DNA from: Sulfidibacter corallicola
GTDB lineage: Bacteria; Acidobacteriota; Holophagae; Acanthopleuribacterales; Acanthopleuribacteraceae
Reading direction: 5' to 3'
Assembly: GCF_017498545.1 (NCBI RefSeq)
Contig: NZ_CP071793.1
Coordinates: 6,089,001 to 6,153,000 of the forward strand
DNA length: 64,000 nt
The translations under genes and the position numbers were made by a program. The number at the start of each line of letters is the position of its first letter. The stretch's first letter is position 1. Of the stretch, positions 35,750 to 45,011 are shown piece after piece. Below the pieces are notes generated by a model. That model did not search any database, was not told the DNA's origin, and saw only the letters and a program-made list of their open reading frames with translations.

Positions 35750-37423
35750 TCAGTTCTTGGCCTCGTCGCGAAGCGCGCGACGAAGAATCTTGCCGACGTT
35801 GGTCTTGGGCAACTCGTCGCGGAACTCGATGTGTTTGGGACGCTTGTATCCCGTCAAATTCTCCTTGCAGTACTCGATCAGGGCTTCCTTGGTGAGGTCC
35901 GGGTCCTTCTTGACCACGAACAGTTTGACCGCCTCGGTCGACTTCGGATCGGGCACGCCCACCGCGGCCACCTCCAAAACACCGTCGTGGCTGGCCACCA
36001 CGTCCTCCACTTCGTTGGGATAGACGTTGAAACCGGACACCAGGATCATGTCCTTCTTGCGGTCGACGATCTTCAGGAAGCCGTCCTCGTTCATGACCGC
36101 CACATCGCCCGTCTTCAGGAAGCCGTCTTCGTGGAATACTTTGGCGGTTTCTTCCGGTCTGTTCCAGTAACCCTTCATGACCTGCGGACCGCGAATACAC
36201 AACTCGCCCGCTTCACCCAGGGGTTGCGGTGTGCCGTCGTCGTCGCGGATCTGAACTTCCGTCGACGAGATCGGAAGACCGATGAACCCGTTGTATCCGG
36301 TGGTTTCCTTCAGCGGGTTGATGCAGGCCGCGGGACTGGTTTCGGTGAGCCCGTAGGCTTCCACCAGCGGGGTCTTGGTGACGTCCTGCCAGCGTTCGGC
36401 CACCGGACGCTGTACGGCCATGCCGCCGCCCAGGGTGAGCTTCAGGCTGCCGAAATCCAGGTTGCAGAAGTCCTGGTTGTTGAGCAGCCCGTTGAACAGG
36501 GTGTTGACCCCGGTCAGCGCCGTGAAGCGCCATTTGCGCAGTTCATTGACGAAGCCGGGAATGTCGCGCGGGTTGGGGATCAGGACGTTCAGGGCGCCGA
36601 TCGTCGAGAAGGTCAGGCAATTGGCGGTCAACGAGAAGATGTGGTACAGGGGCAGCGGGGTGACGATGATCTCCTTGCCGGCTTCCAGGTCCTCGCCGAT
36701 CCAGGCATGGGCCTGGTTGACGTTGGAGGCGACGTTGCGATGGGTCAACATGGCGCCTTTGGAGACACCGGTGGTGCCGCCGGTGTACTGGAGGAAGGCC
36801 AGGTCTTCGGCCTGGATTTCCGGAGTCTTGAATTGACCCGAGCCGCCCTTGGCCAGGGCCGTCTTGAAGGGGACCGCTTGCGGGAGATTGAAGGGCGGCA
36901 CCATTTTCTTAACGTACTTCAGGACGAAGTTGACCAACTGCGCCTTGCCGAACGGCAGCAGATCCCCGATCTGGGTGACCACCACGTGTTCGACCGGGGT
37001 TTTCGAGAGGATCTTCTCGAGGGTCCCCGCGAAGTTGGCCAGAATGACGATGCCCTTGGCGCCCGAGTCGTTGAGTTGGTGTTCCAGCTCGCGCGCGGTG
37101 TAGAGGGGGTTGACGTTGACCACGGTCAATCCCGCCCGCAGGACCCCGAACAGCGCGACCGGATATTGCAGGATGTTGGGCATCATCAGTGCGAAACGAT
37201 CGCCCTTCTTCAGGCCGAGCCCGTTCTGAAGATATGCGGCGAATTGGGCACTCATCCGATCCAAATCGGCGAAGGTGAGTATTTTGCCCATGCAGGCAAA
37301 TGCGGAGTGATTGGGGTACTTGCGGAAACTTTCCTCGAAAATGTCGACCACCGAATTGCATTTGGATACATCGATATCGGTGGGAACCCCCTTGTCGTAA
37401 CTTTTCAACCAAATTTTCTCCAT
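35750..37423 (-). CDS. fadD: Long-chain fatty acid-CoA ligase
   Basis: A 557-residue AMP-forming acyl-CoA synthetase. It activates long-chain fatty acids with ATP and CoA for beta-oxidation or lipid synthesis, at the inner face of the membrane. The phosphate-binding motif is [19 protein letters not shown]. The fatty-acid-binding and adenylate motifs include [17 protein letters not shown] and [15 protein letters not shown]. The hinge is [20 protein letters not shown] and the catalytic Lys motif is [11 protein letters not shown] at the C-terminus. Length matches E. coli FadD (561). I chose ATG 37423, with GGAGA upstream; a longer frame to 37609 adds an arginine-rich stretch that does not look real. 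Confidence 0.93.
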   Translation of the reverse strand: MEKIWLKSYDKGVPTDIDVSKCNSVVDIFEESFRKYPNHSAFACMGKILTFADLDRMSAQFAAYLQNGLGLKKGDRFALMMPNILQYPVALFGVLRAGLTVVNVNPLYTARELEHQLNDSGAKGIVILANFAGTLEKILSKTPVEHVVVTQIGDLLPFGKAQLVNFVLKYVKKMVPPFNLPQAVPFKTALAKGGSGQFKTPEIQAEDLAFLQYTGGTTGVSKGAMLTHRNVASNVNQAHAWIGEDLEAGKEIIVTPLPLYHIFSLTANCLTFSTIGALNVLIPNPRDIPGFVNELRKWRFTALTGVNTLFNGLLNNQDFCNLDFGSLKLTLGGGMAVQRPVAERWQDVTKTPLVEAYGLTETSPAACINPLKETTGYNGFIGLPISSTEVQIRDDDGTPQPLGEAGELCIRGPQVMKGYWNRPEETAKVFHEDGFLKTGDVAVMNEDGFLKIVDRKKDMILVSGFNVYPNEVEDVVASHDGVLEVAAVGVPDPKSTEAVKLFVVKKDPDLTKEALIEYCKENLTGYKRPKHIEFRDELPKTNVGKILRRALRDEAKN

Positions 37424-37779
37424 CTTCTCCTCTCTTTCATTCAAAGCAGCTTCACTCAAAGCAACACCCCTTTCAGCTCCCTCGTTTTTTCCTCGGTGTG
37501 CCCGGAGACCACAACGCCGAACGTTACCGCGTTGCCGGTTCCTTCGCCGAATGACGCGATCGAACCAAATCGATGCGTTAGATAAGGGGAAGCCACGTGT
37601 CGTCAGCAAAAAATCGGAATAATAATGGTCCTAACCATACCTCAGATCAGGGCTCAAACCAATAGGGGAAATGCGGCTAAAGCCGCTTAAGACCTTTGTC
37701 GAGAGGCGGTAGGAGGTGGTCAAAAGCCTGGATGTAGGCAGGTTTCGTCCGGGTGCGGCAGGGAATGGTGACTGGTGCG
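37424..37779. other. Gap upstream of fadD with palindromes
   Basis: This 356-base gap lies between the 3' end of the receiver-cyclase gene and the fadD start, both minus strand. It holds the small palindrome listed at 37625-37638. It also has a hairpin GCGGCtaaaGCCGC at 37673-37686 that may help end the cyclase transcript, although no T-tract follows. No gene is seen. Confidence 0.4.
37625..37638. promoter_or_regulatory. Candidate operator upstream of fadD
   Basis: ATGGTcctaACCAT is a perfect 5-4-5 palindrome about 200 bases upstream of the fadD start. The half-sites TGGT/ACCA recall those of fatty-acid regulators of the FadR type, but the spacing differs, so a regulator cannot be assigned. 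Confidence 0.3.
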
Positions 37780-38874
37780 TCAACGTTGAATGGCTCGATC
37801 CGAGGGCAACGACAGCGAGGTTTCGTCCGATTTGGCCGCCAAGACGTTGTAGAGCACCCGTCCCCGCTCCTTGTTCTTGAGGTTGACCTCGCCGATGCGT
37901 TCGCATTCGAACTCGTCCTTGACCTGATCGCGCAGGTCTTGCCCGATCACGATTTGGTCCGGCAGGGCTTCGGCCTCGTAGCGCGAAGCGGTGTTGACCA
38001 CGTCGCCGATCACCGTGAAGTCCAGTCGTTGCAGCGATTCGGAGCCGATGTTCCCCGAAATCATGTTGCCCGAATTGATGCCGATCGACACGTGCGGGAA
38101 CAGATTGGGGGCGAGTTTGAATTCCTCGGTTCGCAGGTTGTGTTTGACGGTCAGGGCGCAACGGATGGCGCGGCGCAAGTGATCGCCGGACCGAAACACG
38201 GCCATCACCGCATCGCCGATGAACTTGTCCACGTAACCGTCGTGGCGGATGATTTCCTTGACGATCTGATCGAAGAGCCGATTGAGCAGGTGGACGACCT
38301 CATCGGGCGGTTGGCGCTCGCTCATGGCCGTAAATCCGCAGATGTCGATAAAAATGACCGTGGCTTCGATCGACTCGTTGACCATCAGTTGGTTTTGAAA
38401 CTCGGGTTTGGTCATCAAGCTGAGCACGTTTTCGTTGACGTACATCTTGAGAATGTTGTTTTCCCGTACGGCTTGGGCCGTTTTCTTGAGCTGGTGGACG
38501 TGATCCAGCGTCTTTTGCAGGGTGATCTGCAGATCTTTGATTTGGATGGGCTTGGTCAAAAAGTCAAAAGCCCCCAAATTCATGGCCGTGCGGATGTTGC
38601 GAATGTCGCCGTAGGCCGAAACGATCACGCATTTCATCAGCGGGCGCAGCTCGCGTGCCTTTTGAATCAGGGTCAGGCCGTCCATTTTGGGCATGTTGAT
38701 GTCGGTGACGAGGACGTCCAGATCGGGATGCGCATCGAGGACGTCCAGGGCTTCCAAGCCGTTCAAGGCAAACAGGAAATGATATTTGTGATGACGTACT
38801 TCACGGCGAAACATCTGGCGAATCATGGCTTCCGTCTGTACTTCATCATCCACGAACAGAATTTTTGACGGCAT
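37780..38874 (-). CDS. Receiver domain fused to class III adenylate cyclase
   Basis: A 364-residue response regulator whose output is a nucleotide cyclase. The receiver (residues 1-125) has the acidic pair in ILFVDDE, phospho-acceptor Asp in DVLVTDINMPKMDGL, Ser/Thr in IVSAYGD and Lys in FLTKPIQ. A coiled coil leads to a class III cyclase domain. Metal-binding Asp residues are in TVIFIDICGFTAMSE and KFIGDAVMAVF. The Lys of DKFIGDAV and the Asp of RLDFTVIGDVVNTASR are the residues expected for ATP rather than GTP. It should make cAMP in response to an unlinked histidine kinase. ATG 38874 has AAAGGT upstream. Confidence 0.9.
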   Translation of the reverse strand: MPSKILFVDDEVQTEAMIRQMFRREVRHHKYHFLFALNGLEALDVLDAHPDLDVLVTDINMPKMDGLTLIQKARELRPLMKCVIVSAYGDIRNIRTAMNLGAFDFLTKPIQIKDLQITLQKTLDHVHQLKKTAQAVRENNILKMYVNENVLSLMTKPEFQNQLMVNESIEATVIFIDICGFTAMSERQPPDEVVHLLNRLFDQIVKEIIRHDGYVDKFIGDAVMAVFRSGDHLRRAIRCALTVKHNLRTEEFKLAPNLFPHVSIGINSGNMISGNIGSESLQRLDFTVIGDVVNTASRYEAEALPDQIVIGQDLRDQVKDEFECERIGEVNLKNKERGRVLYNVLAAKSDETSLSLPSDRAIQR

Positions 38875-39240
38875 GGCATACCTTTGATCACCGTCCGGCG
38901 GCGCGGGAATCATTCACCAAAGGGCGGCGTGAGAGGCTTGATTTGGGGAAATGTGGCGTTGTTGGTGGCCAAGGGCCCTCAAGGAGAAAAGCGGGTACGG
39001 GATCATTTTATCAAATTGAGGACAACCGTTTTGCTTCATTTAGCTCCTCGCGCCTCGACGGTCAATGAAAAAGGGCCGGCAGTGTTGGCTGCCGGCCCTT
39101 TTTGCGAACCGTAGGGGGGTGAATTTCGGAAAAGATCTGAGAGGATCGCGGAACCGATCGGGCCGGTTCCAGGTCCGGGCGGGCTCCGGAAAACGATCCG
39201 GAACCCATTCGAAGTGAAACAGTTAACTCTTCTAGCTATG
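38875..39240. other. Gap between PDZ protein and receiver-cyclase genes
   Basis: The region carries the strong terminator listed at 39068-39103 and the promoter region of the receiver-cyclase gene. No coding frame is supported. Confidence 0.5.
39068..39103 (-). terminator. Rho-independent terminator after the PDZ protein gene
   Basis: GGCCGGCAG pairs perfectly with CTGCCGGCC around the six-base loop tgttgg, and the stem is extended by A/T runs on both sides. It therefore has a T-run in either direction and may stop transcription from both. It lies about 140 bases past the stop of the PDZ protein gene. Confidence 0.9.
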
Positions 39241-39711
39241 TCAGTTCACGGCCACCGCGTTGAGGTGGTGCTCCATGATGTGCATGCCGAGATACTTGGC
39301 CGCCAAGTCCTGGGGATAGGCGATCAGGGTGACCTTGACGTCGCGATTGTGCTTGCCGTGACCGACCGTGTAGGTCACCGTGTTGCCTGCCTTGATCTTC
39401 TTGTAGACCGACTTCATGCCCTCTTTGTCGCCGTACTTGACACCGTTCAAGGCGACCAGCGTTTCGCCGACCTTCAGTCCGGCCTTGGCCGCGGGGGTCT
39501 CATCGATGACTTTTTTGATGACCAGGGCTTCGGTCTTTTCGTCCCAATTGAGCTCGACGCCCAGGAAGCCCTTATTGGCCATTTTCTCGGCATAGGCATT
39601 GATGCAGGTCTGGGTGTCCGCCGTGCATTTATGGCCTTCACCGGCGATAGCGGGAACCGCGAGAACGGCGCAAAGCAGCGCGAGGACAAAGATACTGATG
39701 TGACGTTTCAT
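39241..39711 (-). CDS. Secreted single PDZ-domain protein
   Basis: A 156-residue exported protein. The signal peptide ISIFVLALLCAVLAVPAIAG ends at a typical AIA/AGE cleavage site. One PDZ domain follows (residues about 48-135), with the carboxylate-binding loop in GFLGVELNW and the core motif PAAKAGLKVGETLVALNGV. Two cysteines (CTADTQTC) precede it and may form a disulfide. No protease domain is attached, so it is probably a periplasmic binding or adaptor protein. GGAGGA precedes the ATG, and a strong terminator follows. Its partner is unknown. Confidence 0.8.
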   Translation of the reverse strand: MKRHISIFVLALLCAVLAVPAIAGEGHKCTADTQTCINAYAEKMANKGFLGVELNWDEKTEALVIKKVIDETPAAKAGLKVGETLVALNGVKYGDKEGMKSVYKKIKAGNTVTYTVGHGKHNRDVKVTLIAYPQDLAAKYLGMHIMEHHLNAVAVN

Positions 39712-40816
39712 GACTGTCTTCCTCCAGAAACGCGGAGCCTCGGCTCCGGTAGTTTCGATATGTAGTGAGATACACGTTTACCGACCCTGTATGCACAGAG
39801 TAAACAAAAACGTGCTTTCGTTCGCCTGTTTAACCTCAGATGATTCCAGGACATAATCCGAAATGTGAACCAAAACCATTAATTCGTTTGGAAAAACTGA
39901 TTGTCGGAGCCTGGAATAATGAATCGAAAACATAGAAAAAGCGTTGTACTTCTTCCCCTTATACGCTCTGTAGAGGACAGGGTTTCAAGCGCTCCAAAAA
40001 AAGGTGACCCTTTTTGTAAGGTTTTTAGTTATCGTATAAATATCTTGAAAATATATCTTTGTGAATGTTCAGTGGGTTATTTTGGTTCGCTGGATCGGTA
40101 TTTTCGAGACCCAGATCGACTGGAAAGTGATGGGGTGTCATTTAAAGGGGACAGGCGCCGCCATGCCGTTCCAGCTCATTTCCAAAGATGCTCGGGCCAC
40201 CGGGTTTCCGACAAACTGATACTAATGAAAAACTCGATAGTATGTTGAAAATGACATGGTGGATCGAGTGAAATCGGACTTTGTGCATACTGTAGTAATG
40301 GTAACTGAAGCTGCTTGGGGGTGTGATGTGGTAAAAATGCGTGCATTTGTGTATCGAACATGTGTCCGACAGGAGTCTCGCAGGCGTGGCGGCGCCACTT
40401 CCATTGCGACTCTTTTTCGTTAGGTTGGATCCGGCGAAGGTGTTCCTGACCCCTGGCTGGAAACCAAGGTTCTGCCGGTGGTGAATCCTCGGGTATTTCG
40501 CGTCACGGGGGCGACAGCCTCTGTCTTCGGGGGCCGACTCGGGCAGGAGCCGTCCCGGCTCGAACCCGAATCGCGGTTTCGGGTTGGTAAAAGGTTGAAG
40601 TCGTTCGGTTTATTGATCGCAGGAGGTCTGGACGCCTCGTTGGGATTCAAGGATTTTCCCTCCGATCCACTTGATTCGGTTCAAAATTCTCCATTTCTGG
40701 ATGGGCACTAGGTACAATGATCTCTGTCGGTTGGGTTTGGACTCGGCCGCAGACTCTGTTTTGGCCGAGGTTGGCGCAGATTCAAGATTCGGCCACGCAG
40801 CCCTATGGAGCGTTTC
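39712..40816. other. AT-rich gene-poor region
   Basis: About 1.1 kb with no gene I can support. The part from about 39780 to 40400 is clearly richer in A and T than the rest of the window. It contains a small hairpin AAAAAGGtgacCCTTTTT (39998-40015) and the sequence TTTAAAGGGGACAGGCGCC near 40141, a string often seen beside REP-associated transposases. Short open frames in both strands have no recognisable product. It may be a decayed mobile element. Confidence 0.4.
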
Positions 40817-42049
40817 ATGAGTCTCGACAAGGTTCCCGTTCACATTTTGCTGGTCGACGACGATAAAACCGACCGCAAGGCCTTTGAACGTTTCGTTCAC
40901 AAAAGCCGGCTTCCCTACATTTACGATGCCGTCGGTTCGAAACGGGAGGCGCTGGAACTGATCGAAACCCGGGAGTTCGACGTCGTGGTACTCGACTATC
41001 ACCTGGGCGATGGCGTCGGTTTGGATTTGGTTCCCGAGCTGGCCGAGACGCCGGTCATTTTCGTGACGGGGGCCGGCAGTGAGGAAATTGCGATCCAGGC
41101 CATGCGGCGTGGCGCAACCGACTACCTCGTCAAGGATTCCGAGCGGCAATACCTCACCATGCTGCCCAATATCATCCGCGGTGTCATCCAGCGAAAAGAG
41201 GCTGAACAGGCGCTTCGCAAATCCGAGGAGCGCTATCGCGGGCTGGCCGAGTTCGCCGATGCCGTGATCCACAACGTAGGCAATGTCTTGAACAGCGTCA
41301 ATGCCTCCTGCGAATCCATCGCGGCGACACTCAACCGGTCGCGAATCGGCCAGTTGGAGCGGGTGAATCACTTGCTTCAATCGGTTTCCGTCGAGACGGA
41401 TTTCTTTGTCAATCATCCCAAGGGTAAACAGATTCCCGACTATTTGACGGGTCTCAAGGGGAAGCTGACCGAGGAGCACGAAAAGATCTCCGAAGAGATT
41501 GACGGCATCTTGAAACGGTTGCTTCTGGTGCGCGAAATCATCGAAACCCAACAATCCCACGGCAAGGTTCGCGAGGCCAGCGAGCCTTTGAATTTATTGG
41601 AGATGGTTGAAGACGCCATCAAGGTTCGGCGCGCGACCCTGGTCCGCAATCGAATCCAGATCGCGGTCGACGTGTCGGATGCCCTGGTCGTCTCCGCGCC
41701 TAAAATCAAGCTCACCCATATCCTTATCAATCTCCTCAAGAATGCGATCGACGCCATTTGCGAAACGGATCAGGAGGTTCGGCAGGTCCGGGTCGCGGCC
41801 CAATTGCTCGAAAACGGCGATGTGCAACTGCTCATCGCCGATACGGGCATCGGCATTTCCGATGCCGTTCGCGAGCGCCTGTTCCAACACGGGTTCACTA
41901 CCAAAAAGAACGGCCATGGATATGGCCTGCACTATTGCGCGAACATCATGAAGGAGTTGGGGGGTCGCGTCGAAGTGGAAAGCGATGGATTGGGTACGGG
42001 CGCCACCGTCAATCTGTTTTTTCCATCGGAGGGAGTTTCGTTGCGTTGA
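40817..42049 (+). CDS. Receiver-histidine kinase hybrid
   Basis: A 410-residue soluble protein with an N-terminal receiver and a C-terminal histidine kinase. The receiver has DDDK (residues 14-17), phospho-acceptor Asp in DVVVLDYHLGDGVGLD, Thr in IFVTGAGS and Lys in DYLVKDSE. The kinase uses the variant H-box VIHNVGNVLNSVNAS. A long insert follows, then the N-box ILINLLKNAIDAI and ATP-lid motifs ADTGIGIS and HGYGLHYCANIMKELGG. It probably receives phosphate from another kinase and relays it. I chose ATG 40817 because GGAG lies six bases before it; ATG 40805 is in the same frame. It is followed by a second kinase gene on the same strand. Confidence 0.88.
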   Translation: MSLDKVPVHILLVDDDKTDRKAFERFVHKSRLPYIYDAVGSKREALELIETREFDVVVLDYHLGDGVGLDLVPELAETPVIFVTGAGSEEIAIQAMRRGATDYLVKDSERQYLTMLPNIIRGVIQRKEAEQALRKSEERYRGLAEFADAVIHNVGNVLNSVNASCESIAATLNRSRIGQLERVNHLLQSVSVETDFFVNHPKGKQIPDYLTGLKGKLTEEHEKISEEIDGILKRLLLVREIIETQQSHGKVREASEPLNLLEMVEDAIKVRRATLVRNRIQIAVDVSDALVVSAPKIKLTHILINLLKNAIDAICETDQEVRQVRVAAQLLENGDVQLLIADTGIGISDAVRERLFQHGFTTKKNGHGYGLHYCANIMKELGGRVEVESDGLGTGATVNLFFPSEGVSLR

Positions 42050-42225
42050 GCGTTGGCGAAACGCGAGCGGCGGTATCCGTTTCTTGCGCCAAATCATGTC
42101 TTCAATTGAAAAAAATGGAAACAGATCGTGATCGGTCCGCAACGAGGTCATGGAACGGCGGTTGTCGACCATTCGTGACCCGAAACTGAAACGTTCGAAA
42201 CGAGCATCGTGATCAGGAGTGGTTC

Positions 42226-44670
42226 GTGTCTCGCAGGAATTCGCAGACCTGGTTTTGGGAGAACGTCAACGGTTTTCCGCTTTTGGTCTTCGTGCTGATT
42301 TCGGCCCTGTTGTTGGGGATCGGGAACAATCTCCAGCGGCGCGAAAGGGAAAAACGCGACCTCCGGTTGGAGCTGACCGCCGACCAGCTCGCCAGGCGCA
42401 TCGAGGACGGCGTGCGTGCCCGGCTCAATTTGATTCACATGTTGCGAGAGCATTGGTTGTACGACCTGCAACACGAACCCGAGCACTTTTTCGAGATGTG
42501 CGAGGCCTACCAGCGCAAGTTCGCGGGTTTCCAAGCCATCAATTGGATTACGGTCGACGGGGTCATCGAACACGTGACGCCGATCAAGACCAATCGCCAG
42601 GCCTTGGGGTTCGACGTCAATAGCCACAAGGATGCCGGTCCCATCTTCCGCATGGCCAAACAGACTGGCACCTTTCAGATGACGCCGCCGCTGCAGTTGG
42701 TCCAAGGCGGTGTCGGCTTCGCCACCTATTTTCCGGTTTTCAAGGACGAAGAGCTGAAGGGCTTCATCAACGGGGTGTTTCGAATCAAGCCGCTGATCAG
42801 CGCCTGTTTGCGCAACGAAGCCTATCCGGAGCTCCTGTTTTCCATCAGCGAGGGTGAGATACCCCTGTTCAGCAGCCAGGCCGGCATTCCGGACTCCGTA
42901 TGGGTGGTCGAGGAATCGCTGGTCATCGGCAATCGAACCTGGACCCTGTATCTGGCCCACGAGGCCCCGGCCGAGGCCGCACTGCTGACCCGTCCTGCCG
43001 GCATCCTGTTTCTGCTGGGTTGGCTGCTGGCTTTGGGGCTGGCCCTCATGTTGCGGTTGGTTCTCGTTCGCCATGCGCAGAAGCACGAGCAGGAACGCGC
43101 CATGTCGATCTTGATGGAGAACCTGCCCGGCATGGTATACCGTATTCGCAAGGATCCCAAGTGGACCATGGAATTCGTCAGTCACGGCGCACTGGAGTTG
43201 ACCGGCTTCTCTGCGGAAGAATTGATGGATAGTGGCAGTGTGTCCTACATCCAACGGGTGCACCCGGATTTTCGGGATCAACTCCGCCACGCCATTCGAC
43301 AGGCCCTGGAGGACCACACCGCCTACGAAGTGGTATACCAGGTCATGACGCGTGATGCCGGCTATCGCTGGGTATGGGAGCGGGGCCGCGGGGTGCCCTC
43401 GCGGCGCGGCGAGTCGTTGGCTCTCGAGGGATTCGTTTGCGATGTCAGCCAACGAATTCGGGCAGAGCAGGAAGTCATTCGACACCGCAACCAACTCGAA
43501 GAGCTGGTTGCCGAACGAACGACGGAGCTCGAGGAGTCCAACCACGAGCTGCTGCACGAGATCCATCAGCGCAAGCAGGCCGAGAGCCAGCTCCAGGTGC
43601 TGTTGCGCGACTTGGAGGCCGCCAACCGCGATTTGGCCGAATTCGCCTATGTCACGTCCCACGACCTCAAGGCGCCCCTGCGTGGCATCGCCAGCCTGGC
43701 CAAATGGCTTCGCGAAGACTACGAACAAGTCCTGGGTCGCGATGGAAAAGAGTACCTGGACGACATGGAGGCTCGGGTCCACCGTTTGTTCTCCCTCATC
43801 GAGGGCATTTTGGCCTATTCCCAGGCCGGCTCTTCGCGTCAGGAAAAGGAAGTGCTCTCGGTGAAATCGGTGGTCGAAGACGTGATTGCCGATCTCGAAG
43901 TGGAGAACGGCTGTGACATCAGCCTGAAGGGATCCTTTCCTTCGATCCTGTACGATCGGACCCAACTCTACCAGATCTTTCAAAACCTCATCGCCAACGC
44001 GGTCAAGCACGTGGACGGCAGTCGTGGCAAGGTCGACGTGTTCTGCCGCAACGTGGGCAATGATTGGGAGTTTGGCGTGAAAGACAACGGTGTCGGTATT
44101 CCTAGCCAGGATTTCGAGCGCATCTTCCACATCTTTCAAACGCTGGAGCAGGGCGACCGCAACGAGGGCTCCACTGGAATCGGTTTGGCACTGGTGAAAA
44201 AGATCGTCGAACGGAACGGTGGCCGCATTCGGGTGGCATCGGAGATGGGACAGGGCAGCGAATTCCACTTCACGGTACCCAAGCAACTGGTGGGCGGGAT
44301 CACCGCTTCGCCGCGAGTGCTGATCATGGACCGCAACGCTTCCTTCGGCCTGGCCGCCATGCGAACCCTGCAACGCGAGGGTTACGATGCCGGTTTTTCC
44401 ACCACATTCGATCATTCGTGGGAAATTCTCTCTATTTCCGATCGGAATTTGGACTTCCTGGTTGTGGAAGCCTACTACCTGGCCCACAACACGCAAGAGG
44501 TGGATCGGCTGTGGGAAGCCTATCCGGACCTCAAAGTGGCGGTGTGCCACACCAAGCCGGAGGAGAACTTGGGTCCCTTTCCCCGGGTCTTGGGTGAGTT
44601 GCATAAACCTTTAGAGGTAAATGAGTTTAAGGAGTTGTTCGATCTCGATCAGGAACGTTTGAAGGTTTGA
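42226..44670 (+). CDS. CHASE-PAS histidine kinase with C-terminal pseudoreceiver
   Basis: An 814-residue membrane sensor kinase. One N-terminal membrane helix (FPLLVFVLISALLLGIG) is followed by a periplasmic CHASE domain (residues about 50-200; FAGFQAINWITVDGVIEHV). A second helix comes next (GILFLLGWLLALGLALML), then a PAS domain (residues about 300-410; ENLPGMVYRI, then EFVSHGALELTGFS). A coiled coil leads to the kinase, with H-box VTSHDLKAPLRGIASL, N-box IFQNLIANAVKHV and lids DNGVGIP and GIGLALVKKIVERNGG. The last ~120 residues (from SPRVLIMDRNASFG) have receiver rhythm, but the phospho-acceptor position reads FLVVEAYYL, with Glu for Asp. The start is GTG 42226, with AGGAG six bases upstream. 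The ligand is unknown. Confidence 0.9.
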   Translation: MSRRNSQTWFWENVNGFPLLVFVLISALLLGIGNNLQRREREKRDLRLELTADQLARRIEDGVRARLNLIHMLREHWLYDLQHEPEHFFEMCEAYQRKFAGFQAINWITVDGVIEHVTPIKTNRQALGFDVNSHKDAGPIFRMAKQTGTFQMTPPLQLVQGGVGFATYFPVFKDEELKGFINGVFRIKPLISACLRNEAYPELLFSISEGEIPLFSSQAGIPDSVWVVEESLVIGNRTWTLYLAHEAPAEAALLTRPAGILFLLGWLLALGLALMLRLVLVRHAQKHEQERAMSILMENLPGMVYRIRKDPKWTMEFVSHGALELTGFSAEELMDSGSVSYIQRVHPDFRDQLRHAIRQALEDHTAYEVVYQVMTRDAGYRWVWERGRGVPSRRGESLALEGFVCDVSQRIRAEQEVIRHRNQLEELVAERTTELEESNHELLHEIHQRKQAESQLQVLLRDLEAANRDLAEFAYVTSHDLKAPLRGIASLAKWLREDYEQVLGRDGKEYLDDMEARVHRLFSLIEGILAYSQAGSSRQEKEVLSVKSVVEDVIADLEVENGCDISLKGSFPSILYDRTQLYQIFQNLIANAVKHVDGSRGKVDVFCRNVGNDWEFGVKDNGVGIPSQDFERIFHIFQTLEQGDRNEGSTGIGLALVKKIVERNGGRIRVASEMGQGSEFHFTVPKQLVGGITASPRVLIMDRNASFGLAAMRTLQREGYDAGFSTTFDHSWEILSISDRNLDFLVVEAYYLAHNTQEVDRLWEAYPDLKVAVCHTKPEENLGPFPRVLGELHKPLEVNEFKELFDLDQERLKV

Positions 44671-44732
44671 TGCTTCCTGATTGACTGGGTTGTTGCCTGA
44701 GATCCTGGCGGAGTGGATATAGCGAAAAAAGG

Positions 44733-44777
44733 GGTTTTTTAGTAAGTTGTTGTGAGGGCGGTTGTTAGAGTTTTTTT
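44733..44777 (+). repeat. Imperfect direct repeat, copy 1
   Basis: A T/G-rich stretch containing TTTTTTAGTAAGTTGTTGT and then GCGGTTGTTAGAG. It matches copy 2 at 44968-45011 over about 45 bases with a few substitutions and single-base gaps. The two copies bracket the promoter and hairpins at 44810-44950. Confidence 0.6.
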
Positions 44778-44809
44778 GAGTTTTTACAACCTGAATACAA
44801 CCATTTCGC

Positions 44810-44838
44810 TTGACTTCATCTCCCGTTTCGGATACATT
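44810..44838 (+). promoter_or_regulatory. Sigma-70-type promoter
   Basis: TTGACT (44810-44815) and TACATT (44833-44838) are separated by 17 bases, close to the consensus in sequence and spacing. A run of T/A-rich sequence lies upstream. Transcription would begin near 44845 and first cover the two hairpins at 44860-44950. The next gene is about 700 bases away, so this may drive a small RNA or a long leader. Confidence 0.7.
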
Positions 44839-44844
44839 TAGGGG

Positions 44845-44965
44845 CATGGACGGGTTGCCCGGCTCACCGAAAAAGGAAGCTTTTCAACGAGCCGCAAGGT
44901 ATGACTACCATCCAGAATCAGTCTGCGCGGCAAATCCCAGATCCTGCCGCTAAATGATTTTGGTT
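44845..44965 (+). ncRNA. Possible structured small RNA or leader
   Basis: Downstream of the promoter, CGGCTC (44860-44865) pairs with GAGCCG (44889-44894) and encloses an inner stem GAAAA/TTTTC (44869-44873 with 44881-44885). A second hairpin follows, GCGGCA/TGCCGC (44927-44932 with 44945-44950), then T/G-rich sequence that could aid termination. I compared it by eye with cyclic-di-GMP-I and other riboswitch cores and saw no match. A 35-codon frame beginning with ATG at 44846 overlaps it but has no ribosome binding site. The ncRNA call is inference from promoter plus structure. Confidence 0.35.
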
Positions 44966-44967
44966 GT

Positions 44968-45011
44968 GGTTTTTAGTGATGTTGTTGTCTTGCGGTTGTT
45001 TGAAAGTTTTT
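44968..45011 (+). repeat. Imperfect direct repeat, copy 2
   Basis: Contains TTTTTAGTGATGTTGTTGT and then GCGGTTGTTTGAAAG, the counterpart of the copy at 44733-44777. The distance between copy starts is 235 bases. Confidence 0.6.

Noticed and set aside
39901-40248. Small plus-strand gene of 115 codons in the AT-rich patch
   Set aside because: No ribosome binding site, no recognisable domain and composition unlike nearby genes.
42148-44604. Minus-strand open frame of 818 codons opposite the CHASE kinase, longer than the sense gene
   Set aside because: No recognisable domain or start signal, while the sense strand has a complete kinase with ribosome binding site.
44845-44965. Cyclic-di-GMP-I (GEMM) riboswitch
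   Set aside because: The GCAAGG near the hairpin was suggestive, but the conserved core and tetraloop-receptor arrangement could not be matched by eye.
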